A stretch of DNA of 8,903 nucleotides from Longimicrobium sp. (GCA_030446945.1 JAUJMI010000128.1:1-8903); one strand, 5' to 3'. Positions 1 through 5,525 are shown, numbered from the stretch's first letter. Numbers and translations: made by a program. The notes: generated by a model not told the origin, from the letters alone.

Positions 1-72
1 GGCCATGTGGTCGGGCTCCAGGGCGTGCAGGAAGCCCAGGCTTATGGCGGTCAGCAGCGGCAGCAGTTCCAT
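1..72 (-). CDS. NiCoT/UreH-like metal transporter, N-terminal fragment
   Basis: Only the first 24 codons are in the window; the gene runs off the left edge. The start is the ATG read at 72-70 on the minus strand. The peptide begins MELLPLLTAISLGFLHALEP and continues DHMA. The segment H16-ALEP-D21-H22 is the HX4DH signature of transmembrane helix 1 in the nickel/cobalt transporter (NiCoT) superfamily and in UreH/TauE-like relatives, where these residues take part in metal recognition. A hydrophobic first helix with this motif so close to the N-terminus fits that group. The product would be an inner-membrane protein moving Ni2+ or Co2+, but 24 residues cannot fix substrate or direction of transport. 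The gene lies 68 bp downstream of the secreted TonB-C-like gene on the same strand, so the two may be co-transcribed. No clear Shine-Dalgarno sequence precedes the ATG. Confidence 0.72.
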   Translation of the reverse strand, partial: MELLPLLTAISLGFLHALEPDHMA

Positions 73-140
73 CGTGCGAGCGGGTGCGGTATCCGGGAAG
101 TGCGGGAAGCTACGCCCCCGGCCGGACCCGCGCCAGCGCC

Positions 141-863
141 CTACCGGACCTCGAAGCCCATGGTGTAGCGGAAGCGCACGTCGAACGGAACGCCGTCCAG
201 CGTCGCCGGCCCGAAGCGCAGCTGGCGCCCGATCTCTTCCGCGGCACGGTCCACGTACTCGTCTCCCGAGGAGCGGATGACGCTCGCAAAGGAGACGCTC
301 CCCTCCCGGTTGGCGACCAGGAGGACCGTCGCCCGGCGCAGGTCCGGCTCGGACAGCTTGCCGCGCTCCGGGTGATTCGCGGCGAACCGCTCCCTCATCT
401 GCTCCTGCTCGCGGTCGTTCAGCAGCACCGGCGCGCAGTGCTGGCGCCCGGGAAGCATCGCGGGGTACTCGCCGTCCACCCGGATCAGTGCCTGGTAGCC
501 GCGCCCGCTGGGGAGCGACTCCATATACTTGTTCACGGCCCCGGTGACCTGCGCCACCCCCGCCTCGGGGTAGTTGGAGTGCATGAAGAGGAGGGCTCCC
601 TTCCGCGTGCTGTCCACGTCCACCAGGAGGAGCCCCTGCGGCTCGGTGACGCCGTTGCGCCTCCCGATCTCCACGAGCTGCGCGCGGAGCTGCCGGCTCT
701 CGGCGAGCTGCCCCGGCGTGGGGCCGCGCACCGAGTCCGGCACGGTCTCGCACCGCTGCCCGGGTACGCGGGAGGCGATGGGCGCCTGCGCGTGCGCGGC
801 GGCGGCGGTGAGCGCGAGGAGGGCGGCACCCATGATGCCGGGGCGGGGGAGACGGAAGGTCAT
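141..863 (-). CDS. secreted protein with TonB C-terminal-like domain
   Basis: This 240-residue protein has an N-terminal Sec signal peptide (MTFRLPRPG followed by an Ala/Leu-rich core, probable cleavage after AHA25), so it should be exported to the periplasm. Residues about 178-240 resemble the TonB C-terminal fold: strand, GSV turn, strand ending in SSG (198-200), a helix with D205 and paired Ala, then F217-GPA, DG(V)P and a final strand. The middle part (about 78-135) has a weaker strand-helix-strand pattern, perhaps a divergent second copy. There is no TonB-type membrane anchor or proline-rich linker, so a true energy transducer is unlikely; a periplasmic or outer-membrane-associated protein of unknown role is safer. 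C38 and C143 could form a disulfide. I chose the ATG at 863 because it puts the signal peptide at the N-terminus and lies about 36 nt below a good promoter; the frame stays open upstream to 1079. It is divergent from the L,D-transpeptidase gene. Confidence 0.75.
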   Translation of the reverse strand: MTFRLPRPGIMGAALLALTAAAAHAQAPIASRVPGQRCETVPDSVRGPTPGQLAESRQLRAQLVEIGRRNGVTEPQGLLLVDVDSTRKGALLFMHSNYPEAGVAQVTGAVNKYMESLPSGRGYQALIRVDGEYPAMLPGRQHCAPVLLNDREQEQMRERFAANHPERGKLSEPDLRRATVLLVANREGSVSFASVIRSSGDEYVDRAAEEIGRQLRFGPATLDGVPFDVRFRYTMGFEVR

Positions 864-905
864 GAAGGCACGGGGGCGGTGGTGGCCTGCGGAAGAATGG
901 CAGGA

Positions 906-934
906 AAGATAGCCAGGGCGCCGGGTTTTGCCAA
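906..934 (-). promoter_or_regulatory. candidate sigma-70-type promoter of the TonB-C-like gene
   Basis: On the minus strand the -35 hexamer TTGGCA (934-929) is followed by exactly 17 bp and the -10 hexamer TATCTT (911-906). These match the housekeeping consensus at 5/6 and 4/6 positions. Transcription would start near 899, giving a leader of about 36 nt before the ATG at 863. The assignment is by eye from consensus and spacing only. Confidence 0.5.
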
Positions 935-955
935 CGGATGGTGCGCCGCCGCGGG

Positions 956-985
956 TTGCCCGAGCGGGCTCGGCCGGGGTAACAT
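956..985 (+). promoter_or_regulatory. candidate promoter of the L,D-transpeptidase gene
   Basis: TTGCCC (956-961), an 18-bp spacer and TAACAT (980-985) each match the sigma-70 hexamers at 4/6 positions. Transcription would start near 992, about 30 nt before the ATG at 1021. It lies back to back with the opposite-strand promoter at 906-934, so one regulator bound between them could affect both genes. It is weaker than the minus-strand candidate. Confidence 0.33.
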
Positions 986-1020
986 CCAGCGGCACCGCTC
1001 CCTCGAACCACAGGTTCCGT

Positions 1021-1764
1021 ATGATCTTGATGCGAATCCGCCTCCTCGCCGCGCTCGCCGCCGCGGTGCCCGCCACCACCGCTCAGGCGCAGGGCTCCGC
1101 ACCCCCGTTGCAGGCGGTCGTCGCGACAACGGAAGGGTGGGACGCGACGACGGCGCGCGTGCGGCTCTTCGCGCGCCGCACGCCGGCCTCGCCCTGGGTG
1201 CAGGTGGGGGCGGCGATGAGCGCGTCGGTGGGGCGCGGCGGCCTTGGGTGGGGGACGGGGCTGCACCCGGCTGCGGACCAGGGCGCCGGCCCCCTGAAGC
1301 GCGAGGGCGACGGGCGCGCGCCGGCGGGGATCTTTCGCCTGAGCTCCGCCTTCGGGTACGCGCCCGTGGACTCGGCGCGCTGGGTACGCCTTCCCTACCA
1401 CGCGAGCGACCCGAGCATCGAGTGCGTGGACGACACGGCGTCGCGCTTCTACAACCAGCGCGTGGACCGCGACACCGTCGCGCCGGACTGGACGAGCCAC
1501 GAGGAGATGCGCCGCACGGACCGCCTCTACCGCTGGGGCGTGTGGGTGGATCACAACACGGGTCCGGCGGTGGCGGGCCGCGGGTCGTGCATCTTCATCC
1601 ACATCCGCTCGCGCGCCGGCGCCTCCACCGTCGGCTGCACCGCCCTCGCCGAAGGGGACCTCCGCCGCGTCCTGCGCTGGCTGGACCCCCGCCGCCGGCC
1701 GGTGCTGGTGCAGCTCCCGGACGCGGAGTACCGCCGGCTGCGGAGGGGGTGGAGGTTGCCGTGA
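1021..1764 (+). CDS. L,D-transpeptidase-like exoenzyme, YkuD/COG3786 family
   Basis: This 247-residue protein has a signal peptide (Arg at 5 and 7, Ala/Leu-rich core, probable cleavage after TAQA23), so it acts in the periplasm. The body follows the COG3786 branch of YkuD-domain proteins: KREGDG (93-98) with PAGIF (101-105), FGY (111-113), ECVDD (134-138), FYN (143-145), DW (156-157), VDHN (176-179), and the catalytic block from H194 to T-V-G-C206-T. C206 is the expected nucleophile and H194 its partner. YkuD-type enzymes form or exchange meso-diaminopimelate peptide cross-links in peptidoglycan, or attach proteins to it; this protein's own substrate is unproven. ATGs at 1021 and 1030 both give a plausible signal peptide and neither has a clear Shine-Dalgarno sequence; I kept the first. 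No anchor follows the signal, so it should be soluble. Next on the same strand is an M23 peptidase, another wall enzyme, but a repeat lies between. Confidence 0.88.
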   Translation: MILMRIRLLAALAAAVPATTAQAQGSAPPLQAVVATTEGWDATTARVRLFARRTPASPWVQVGAAMSASVGRGGLGWGTGLHPAADQGAGPLKREGDGRAPAGIFRLSSAFGYAPVDSARWVRLPYHASDPSIECVDDTASRFYNQRVDRDTVAPDWTSHEEMRRTDRLYRWGVWVDHNTGPAVAGRGSCIFIHIRSRAGASTVGCTALAEGDLRRVLRWLDPRRRPVLVQLPDAEYRRLRRGWRLP

Positions 1765-1860
1765 GGGTGCCGGGCGGGTGACACCGCTGCGACAACCGCG
1801 GGGAACCCGCCTTAGCAGGTTTGGGGTGGGGATCGGTGTGGATCGGCGGAATTTGGCCCC

Positions 1861-1980
1861 GCGCCTGAACACCGGGAAGGCGGCTGAAGCCAGCTCGAGA
1901 AACGCGGCATTGGACCCGCAGTCCGCGCAGGTGGACTGCGTGTGGTTCCAGCGGCGAATCCATTCGCTCCTGGAAGGCGG
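1861..1980 (+). repeat. dispersed intergenic repeat, copy 1
   Basis: About 120 bp align with 6191-6311 at roughly 85% identity by eye, in the same orientation. Shared blocks include GGGAAGGCGGCTGAAGCC, AACGCGGC, TTCCAGCGGCGAAT and CATTCGCTCCTGG. It contains small palindromes: GCAGTCC (1918-1924) pairs with GGACTGC (1933-1939) around 8 nt, and GCGAATcCATTCGC is nearly symmetric. There is no reading frame, and the size and internal symmetry suggest a non-coding repeat family (REP- or MITE-like). I recall similar sequences as common in Longimicrobium spacers, an unverified memory. Confidence 0.8.
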
Positions 1981-2001
1981 GCGCGACGAATCGCGCCCGC
2001 C
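1976..2001 (+). terminator. 11-bp GC hairpin, possible terminator of the L,D-transpeptidase gene
   Basis: GGCGGGCGCGA (1976-1986) pairs perfectly with TCGCGCCCGCC (1991-2001) around the tetraloop CGAA. It is very stable but has no T tract after it, and it lies more than 200 bp past the upstream stop codon. It could end transcription from 1021-1764 or simply be the terminal hairpin of the adjoining repeat; the second repeat copy lacks it. Confidence 0.4.
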
Positions 2002-2106
2002 CCTTAACGTTCCCCTTGCGCTCACGGCCGTAAAAGCGCACCGTATACGCTCTTCCCCCCAGGCACCTCGCCCGGACTCTCCGACGGACCCCATCCCCAC
2101 CGCATC

Positions 2107-2733
2107 ATGCACTCCATTTCCAGGCCCCTCCCGGGGCGCCTGCGCCGCGCCGCCGTCGCGGCCTCCGCGCTGTTCGCGACCGCCTGCATGGGCAACCCGG
2201 CGCGGTCGTCGTCCCCGGCCACCCCGGAGCCCTTCTCATCCCCGCGCGGGGCAAGGCCTACGGTGTTCGTGGCGCCGGGGGCGTCGCTGGCGATTCCGGT
2301 GCGCGGCATCCGTCCCGAGCAGCTGCGCGACAGCTACGCCGATGCGCGCTCCGGCGGGCGCGTGCACCACGCCATCGACATCATGGCCCCCGCCGGCACC
2401 CCCGTGCTCGCCGCCGGCGACGGCACCATCCTCAAGCTGCGCACCGGCGGGCTGGGCGGGATCACCGTTTACCAGCTGGGCAGCGACGGCCAGACGCTCT
2501 TCTACTACGCGCACCTCGAGCGCTACGCCGCGGGGCTGCGGGAGGGGCTCCCCATCTGGAAGGGCCAGGTGATCGCATACGTGGGCGACACCGGGAACGC
2601 GGGGCGGGGGAACTACCACCTGCACTTCAGCGTGTCGCGCCTGGAGGACCCGCGCCGCTGGTGGCAGGGGGAGAACGTGAACCCGTATCCCATGCTCGCC
2701 GGCGTCGCCGCGCGCTCGAGCGAAGGGCGCTGA
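2107..2733 (+). CDS. M23 family metallopeptidase, probable lipoprotein
   Basis: This 208-residue protein starts with a basic n-region and an Ala-rich core ending FATAC27. C27 is a likely lipidation site, although -3 is Ala rather than the usual Leu, so ordinary signal-peptidase cleavage remains possible. The C-terminal two thirds is a LytM/lysostaphin-type M23 domain with every metal and catalytic residue in place: H87 and D91 (HxxxD) and H173 of the HLH motif (171-173) should bind zinc, while H136 (YYAHL) and H171 are the catalytic histidines. M23 enzymes are endopeptidases that cut peptide cross-bridges in peptidoglycan, so the product may act on the wall from the envelope. No coiled coil or LysM domain is visible, which sets it apart from EnvC/NlpD-type activators. 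It begins 342 bp after the L,D-transpeptidase gene and is followed by a strong hairpin, suggesting a single-gene unit. No clear Shine-Dalgarno sequence precedes the ATG. Confidence 0.9.
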   Translation: MHSISRPLPGRLRRAAVAASALFATACMGNPARSSSPATPEPFSSPRGARPTVFVAPGASLAIPVRGIRPEQLRDSYADARSGGRVHHAIDIMAPAGTPVLAAGDGTILKLRTGGLGGITVYQLGSDGQTLFYYAHLERYAAGLREGLPIWKGQVIAYVGDTGNAGRGNYHLHFSVSRLEDPRRWWQGENVNPYPMLAGVAARSSEGR

Positions 2734-2755
2734 GCCGCTGGCCCACCAGGCAGCA

Positions 2756-2791
2756 CGCGGAGGCGCGGAGGCCATCCTCCGCGCCTCCGCG
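2756..2791 (+). terminator. 16-bp perfect hairpin after the M23 gene
   Basis: CGCGGAGGCGCGGAGG (2756-2771) pairs perfectly with CCTCCGCGCCTCCGCG (2776-2791) around the loop CCAT. It begins 22 bp after the M23 stop codon, where a terminator is expected, but lacks a T tract (GCCGTTCGGG follows). The arm contains the near-repeat GCGGAG twice, and similar ACGCGGAG words recur near 8248-8273, so it may also belong to a repeat family. Confidence 0.6.
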
Positions 2792-2869
2792 CCGTTCGGG
2801 AACCACGCGGGCGGGATTCGTGCAGCCTCCGGTTCTCGTGCCGTACCACGCCTGCCCGGAGCGCTCCGC

Positions 2870-3334
2870 ATGAAGCACACTGCCCTCCTCGTTGCCCTCG
2901 CCCTGCTGTCGTGGTTCCCGGGGTGCTCGCCGGCGCCGCCCGCCGCGTCGCCCGTCGCCACGGGCCAGGAGGTGGGGGACATCGTCACGATGCTGGAGGT
3001 TTCGACCCAGGGGTGGAACCGGGGGGAGCTGGACACCTTCCTCGTCCCGTACGCGGAGGATGCGACCTTTGTGGGGAGACGCGGATTGCTGCGCGGGAAA
3101 CCGGCGATCCGCGCGCAGTACCAGTCGAGCTACTTCGGCGCGGGTCGGGTGAGGGGGACGCTGCGCTTCGAAGGGATCGAGGTGAGGATGCTGGGCCCCC
3201 GGCACGCGCTGGCGGTGGGGCGCTACGTCGTCACCGAGCGCGGCGCCGGGCAGGAGGACGCCACCGGGTTCTTCTCCCTCGCACTGGAGCGGCGGGCGGA
3301 GGGGTGGCGGATCATCCACGACCATTCGTCGTGA
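2870..3334 (+). CDS. SnoaL/DUF4440-like NTF2-fold lipoprotein
   Basis: This 154-residue protein has a short signal peptide (MKHTALLVALALLSW) ending FPGC19, an acceptable lipobox, so it is probably a lipoprotein. From about residue 33 the layout fits the NTF2-like superfamily (DUF4440/SnoaL-like, the SgcJ/EcaC type): an opening helix with W49-NRGELD, F57 and Y61-AEDATFV, the GLLRGKPAIRAQYQ segment, then β-strands ending FFSLALERRAEGWRIIHDH. The closing W146-RIIHDHSS is typical of these domains. Members bind small molecules or act as scaffolds, so no reaction can be assigned. GGAG at 2858-2861 lies 8 nt before the ATG and supports this start. The next gene starts 24 bp after the stop, so the pair is probably an operon. 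The upstream hairpin at 2756-2791 separates it from the peptidase gene. Confidence 0.8.
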   Translation: MKHTALLVALALLSWFPGCSPAPPAASPVATGQEVGDIVTMLEVSTQGWNRGELDTFLVPYAEDATFVGRRGLLRGKPAIRAQYQSSYFGAGRVRGTLRFEGIEVRMLGPRHALAVGRYVVTERGAGQEDATGFFSLALERRAEGWRIIHDHSS

Positions 3335-3358
3335 ACCAGCAGCCGGAGATCGCCTACC

Positions 3359-3667
3359 ATGCGGATCACGCTGGAACTGCCGCCCCAGCTGGGCCAGGCG
3401 CTGCAGGAGGACGCGGACAGGGCCGGCCTCTCGCTGGAGGAGCACGCGAAGATCCTCCTCTACCTTGCGACCGCCATGCTCAACGACGAGGAGGAGACGC
3501 CCTTTCAGCACGCCGTCCAGAGCTTCGTCGAGCACTCGGTCGATGCGGGCCAGGTCGCGTCCGTGTTCGAGAAGCTGGTGGCGCGATACGCCCGTCCCAA
3601 CCAGGACGGCGCTCCCGTGAACGCCGCCGAGCTGTCGGCCCGGCTGCGTTCCGGGGAGAGGATCTGA
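3359..3667 (+). CDS. small uncharacterised protein with RHH-like N-terminus
   Basis: I do not recognise a named family for this 102-residue protein. Residues 1-37 read as a β-strand (MRITLEL), a helix (PPQLGQALQEDADRAG) and a second helix (SLEEHAKILLYLATAM), the order seen in ribbon-helix-helix DNA-binding proteins and in CopG-like antitoxins. The rest is helical, charged and lacks cysteines, signal peptide or membrane segment, so it should be cytoplasmic. GGAG at 3345-3348, 10 nt before the ATG, supports the start. It follows the NTF2-like lipoprotein by 24 bp and probably shares its transcript; NhaA starts 91 bp further on. No toxin-like gene adjoins it, so an antitoxin role is unsupported. 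Third-position GC is high, as in its neighbours, and argues that it is a real gene. Confidence 0.7.
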   Translation: MRITLELPPQLGQALQEDADRAGLSLEEHAKILLYLATAMLNDEEETPFQHAVQSFVEHSVDAGQVASVFEKLVARYARPNQDGAPVNAAELSARLRSGERI

Positions 3668-3758
3668 AACACGCCATCGTTCTCTGAATGGGGGGGTCGG
3701 GGTTAGGTTGTCCGCGCCGGCGCCGGGCCGGTACTTCCCAACGGAGACGACACACCCC

Positions 3759-5123
3759 ATGTCCGTGAAGCAGACCATCACACTTCCCCCTCCGCGGCCC
3801 ACCCCCATCGAGCGGCTCCTCTCGCCGTTCCAGGACTTCTTCCGAACGGCGTCGGCCGGCGGGATCGTGCTGATCGTGAGCACCATCGTGGCGCTGGCGT
3901 GGGCCAACTCGCCGTGGGGGGCATCGTACGAACACCTCTGGGAGACGCCGCTCACGGTGGGCGTGCCGGGGTTCGGGCTCACCTACTCGCTGCACCACTG
4001 GATCAACGACGGCCTGATGGCCGTGTTCTTCTTCCTGGTGGGGCTGGAGATCAAGCGAGAGGTGCTGGCGGGCGAGCTGGCGTCGGTGCAGCGCGCCGCC
4101 CTCCCCGCCGCCGCGGCGCTGGGCGGAATGGTGGTGCCGGCGCTCCTTTACGCCGCGTTCAACGCGCGCGGCCAGGGGGCGCCCGGGTGGGGAATCCCGA
4201 TGGCGACGGACATCGCCTTCGCGCTGGGCGTGCTGGCGCTGCTGGGGCCGCGCACCCCCATCGCGCTCAAGGTGTTCCTGACGGCGCTTGCCATCGTGGA
4301 CGACCTGGGCGCCGTGCTGGTGATCGCCCTCTTCTACACGGAGCAGATCGTGTGGGGCACGCTGGGGCTCGGCGCGCTTCTGCTGGGCGTGCTCGCGCTG
4401 CTGAACCGGCTGGGTGCGCGCCGTCCCATCGTCTTCACGCTGGTGGGGGTGCTGGTCTGGCTGGCCTTCCTCAAGTCCGGGGTGCACGCGACGGTCGCGG
4501 GGGTGCTGGTGGCGATGACCATCCCCGTGCGCACCCGCATCGACACGCGCGAGTTCCTGGACCGCGGCCGGAAGCTGCTGAACGCCTTCGACGCGACGGG
4601 CGAGGAGGGCCCGCGCATCGTCACCAGCCACCGGCAGCAGGCCATCATCCAGGACCTGGAAACCACCTGCAACCACGCGCAGTCGCCGCTGCAGCGGATG
4701 GAGGACGCGCTGCACGACTGGGTCGCCTTCGTCATCATCCCCATTTTCGCCCTGGCCAACGCGGGGATCCACCTGGAGGGCGACGTCGGCGCCGCCTTCG
4801 CGCACCCGGTGACGCTGGGCGTGATCGTCGGCCTGGTGCTGGGGAAGCCGATCGGCATCACCCTCTTCGCCTGGCTTTCGGTGCGCGTGGGCCTCGCGGA
4901 GCTTCCGGGCGGCGTCTCCTGGCGCTCGATCCACGCGGTGAGCTGGCTGGGCGGGATCGGCTTCACGATGTCGCTCTTCATCTCCGCCCTCGCCTTCCCC
5001 GCCGGCGCGCTGGTGGCCGAGGCCAAGATCGGCATCTTCACGGCATCCCTGCTGGCCGGCGGGGTCGGCTGGGTGATGCTGCGCCGCGCCGCGCACCCGG
5101 AAACAGCAGTGCCTGATGCCTAG
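3759..5123 (+). CDS. nhaA: Na+/H+ antiporter NhaA
   Basis: This 454-residue inner-membrane protein exchanges cytoplasmic Na+ (or Li+) for external H+ and supports sodium and pH homeostasis. Family features are clear: the N-terminal ERLLSPFQDFF entry, the HHWINDGLMAVFFFLVGLEI region with KREVLAGEL, MATDIAFALG (D151, equivalent to E. coli Asp133), IVDDLGA (D181-D182, equivalent to the Asp163-Asp164 ion-binding pair) and GLVLGKPIGI (K363, equivalent to Lys300). The last helices read SWLGGIGFTMSLFISALAF. The family has twelve transmembrane helices; E. coli NhaA has 388 residues, and the extra length here includes a charged loop (about 258-320) between the two helix groups and longer ends. I chose ATG 3759 because it gives the usual short N-terminus and has GGAG at 3743-3746; a TTG at 3708 would add 17 unconvincing residues. 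All ion-pathway residues are intact, and a good terminator follows. Confidence 0.97.
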   Translation: MSVKQTITLPPPRPTPIERLLSPFQDFFRTASAGGIVLIVSTIVALAWANSPWGASYEHLWETPLTVGVPGFGLTYSLHHWINDGLMAVFFFLVGLEIKREVLAGELASVQRAALPAAAALGGMVVPALLYAAFNARGQGAPGWGIPMATDIAFALGVLALLGPRTPIALKVFLTALAIVDDLGAVLVIALFYTEQIVWGTLGLGALLLGVLALLNRLGARRPIVFTLVGVLVWLAFLKSGVHATVAGVLVAMTIPVRTRIDTREFLDRGRKLLNAFDATGEEGPRIVTSHRQQAIIQDLETTCNHAQSPLQRMEDALHDWVAFVIIPIFALANAGIHLEGDVGAAFAHPVTLGVIVGLVLGKPIGITLFAWLSVRVGLAELPGGVSWRSIHAVSWLGGIGFTMSLFISALAFPAGALVAEAKIGIFTASLLAGGVGWVMLRRAAHPETAVPDA

Positions 5124-5185
5124 TTCCTAGTACTGCGGGCGCACAACCGGGCACTTGGCGATGGGCACCAGGGACTACAGAACGA

Positions 5186-5230
5186 GAAGCCCGCCAGCCT
5201 CTCGGCTGACGGGCTTCACCGCCCATTTTT
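5186..5230 (+). terminator. intrinsic terminator of nhaA
   Basis: GAAGCCCGCCAGCC (5186-5199) pairs with GGCTGACGGGCTTC (5204-5217) around the loop TCTC, with a single C/A mismatch, and T5 follows at 5226-5230 after an 8-nt gap. It lies about 60 bp past the nhaA stop and is oriented to end its transcript. The T tract sits slightly further from the stem than is ideal. The sequence between (5120-5180) holds the heptamer-like direct repeat CCTAGTTCCTAGTACT. Confidence 0.75.
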
Positions 5231-5251
5231 CCGTGCATCCCGAGCCCGTGG

Positions 5252-5279
5252 TCCGGGTTCTCAGCCGTGCCCACCCGGA
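5252..5279 (+). promoter_or_regulatory. hairpin overlapping a strong Shine-Dalgarno sequence
   Basis: TCCGGGT (5252-5258) can pair with ACCCGGA (5273-5279) around 14 nt. The right arm covers the first bases of GGAGGA (5277-5282), an ideal ribosome binding site 8 nt before the ATG at 5291. If transcribed, the stem could hide that site. The stem is short and may be chance in GC-rich DNA. Confidence 0.25.
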
Positions 5280-5290
5280 GGAACGCGATT

Positions 5291-5398
5291 ATGCGAAAGG
5301 TGGGGGTAGCGTCGGCGTTCTCGATTCCCGCCCGGTGCTCGTCCTGTGATACCGCCCTTCCCTCACCGTGTTGCGGCGAAAGGGTTAAGGAAAGGTGA
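5291..5398 (+). CDS. possible 35-residue small protein with four cysteines
   Basis: ATG at 5291 opens a 35-codon frame ending TGA at 5396-5398. It starts MRKVGVASAF and contains C16-SS-C19 and C27-C28 near the C-terminus (sequence ends GERVKER). In favour are GGAGGA 8 nt upstream and a CxxC plus CC pattern that could bind metal or form disulfides. Against it are about 68% G or C at third positions (23 of 34 codons by hand count), well below the neighbouring genes, and no recognised family. It sits between the nhaA terminator and the Cdd1-like gene and would need its own promoter, which I cannot see. It may be a chance frame. Confidence 0.2.
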   Translation: MRKVGVASAFSIPARCSSCDTALPSPCCGERVKER

Positions 5399-5525
5399 AG
5401 CTTCGTACGACTTCGAAAGATGGTTACGGGACGATTCCCCCCCGGGTTTCGCTCCGCGCATCCAGTCCCGGTCTTTTGGACGTGGAAACCCCTCGGATGG
5501 TTGCGCTCCCCCCTCGCGGCCCCTC

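Larger units (their letters stand above)
1765..2106. other. 342-bp spacer between the L,D-transpeptidase and M23 genes
   Basis: I see no credible gene here on either strand. The stretch holds one copy of a dispersed repeat (1861-1980), an 11-bp perfect hairpin overlapping its end (1976-2001), and an AT-richer patch at 2004-2049 that includes TATACG (2044-2049). The latter could be the -10 of the M23 gene, but the nearest -35-like sequence, TTGCGC at 2016-2021, is 22 bp away, too far for a normal sigma-70 promoter, so I do not call one. Confidence 0.6.
5231..5525. other. 295-bp spacer before the Cdd1-like gene
   Basis: No recognised gene or RNA family lies here. The GC content is lower than in the neighbouring genes. 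It contains a 7-bp hairpin that covers a strong Shine-Dalgarno sequence (5252-5282), a doubtful 35-codon ORF (5291-5398), and a further 127 bp in which I see no convincing structure. I looked for tRNA, SRP RNA and common riboswitch cores and found none. Confidence 0.5.

Noticed and set aside
141..863. True TonB energy transducer
   Set aside because: It has a cleavable signal peptide instead of an uncleaved anchor, lacks a proline-rich spacer, and has no ExbB/ExbD genes nearby.
84..1781. A 565-codon plus-strand open frame covering the TonB-C-like and L,D-transpeptidase genes
   Set aside because: It is Pro/Arg/Gly/His-rich without any domain and runs antisense to one well-supported gene and out of frame over another; long shadow frames are normal at this GC content.
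3359..3667. Antitoxin of a toxin-antitoxin pair
   Set aside because: The N-terminus is RHH-like, but no PIN, RelE, MazF or other toxin-like gene adjoins it; the neighbours are a lipoprotein and NhaA.
3708..3758. TTG start extending NhaA by 17 residues
   Set aside because: The extra residues are not typical of the family, and the ATG at 3759 has a GGAG upstream and gives the normal N-terminus.
3668..3758. Li+/Na+-sensing riboswitch (nhaA motif) in the NhaA leader
   Set aside because: The 91-bp leader holds a G7 run and the palindrome CCGGCGCCGG but nothing I can match to the nhaA-I or nhaA-II RNA motifs; a covariance search with those models would settle it.
2627..3982. A 451-codon minus-strand frame opposite the 2870-3667 genes and the nhaA start
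   Set aside because: No recognisable domain; the plus-strand genes have ribosome binding sites and family features.
3480..5096. A 538-codon minus-strand frame opposite nhaA
   Set aside because: Its His/Arg/Gln-rich composition is the usual antisense shadow of a GC-rich membrane-protein gene, and nhaA shows every family motif.
5231..5525. tRNA, SRP RNA or a known riboswitch in this spacer
   Set aside because: No cloverleaf, no TTCGAATCC-like T-loop, no SRP GGAAG/GCA core and no familiar riboswitch core could be found by eye.
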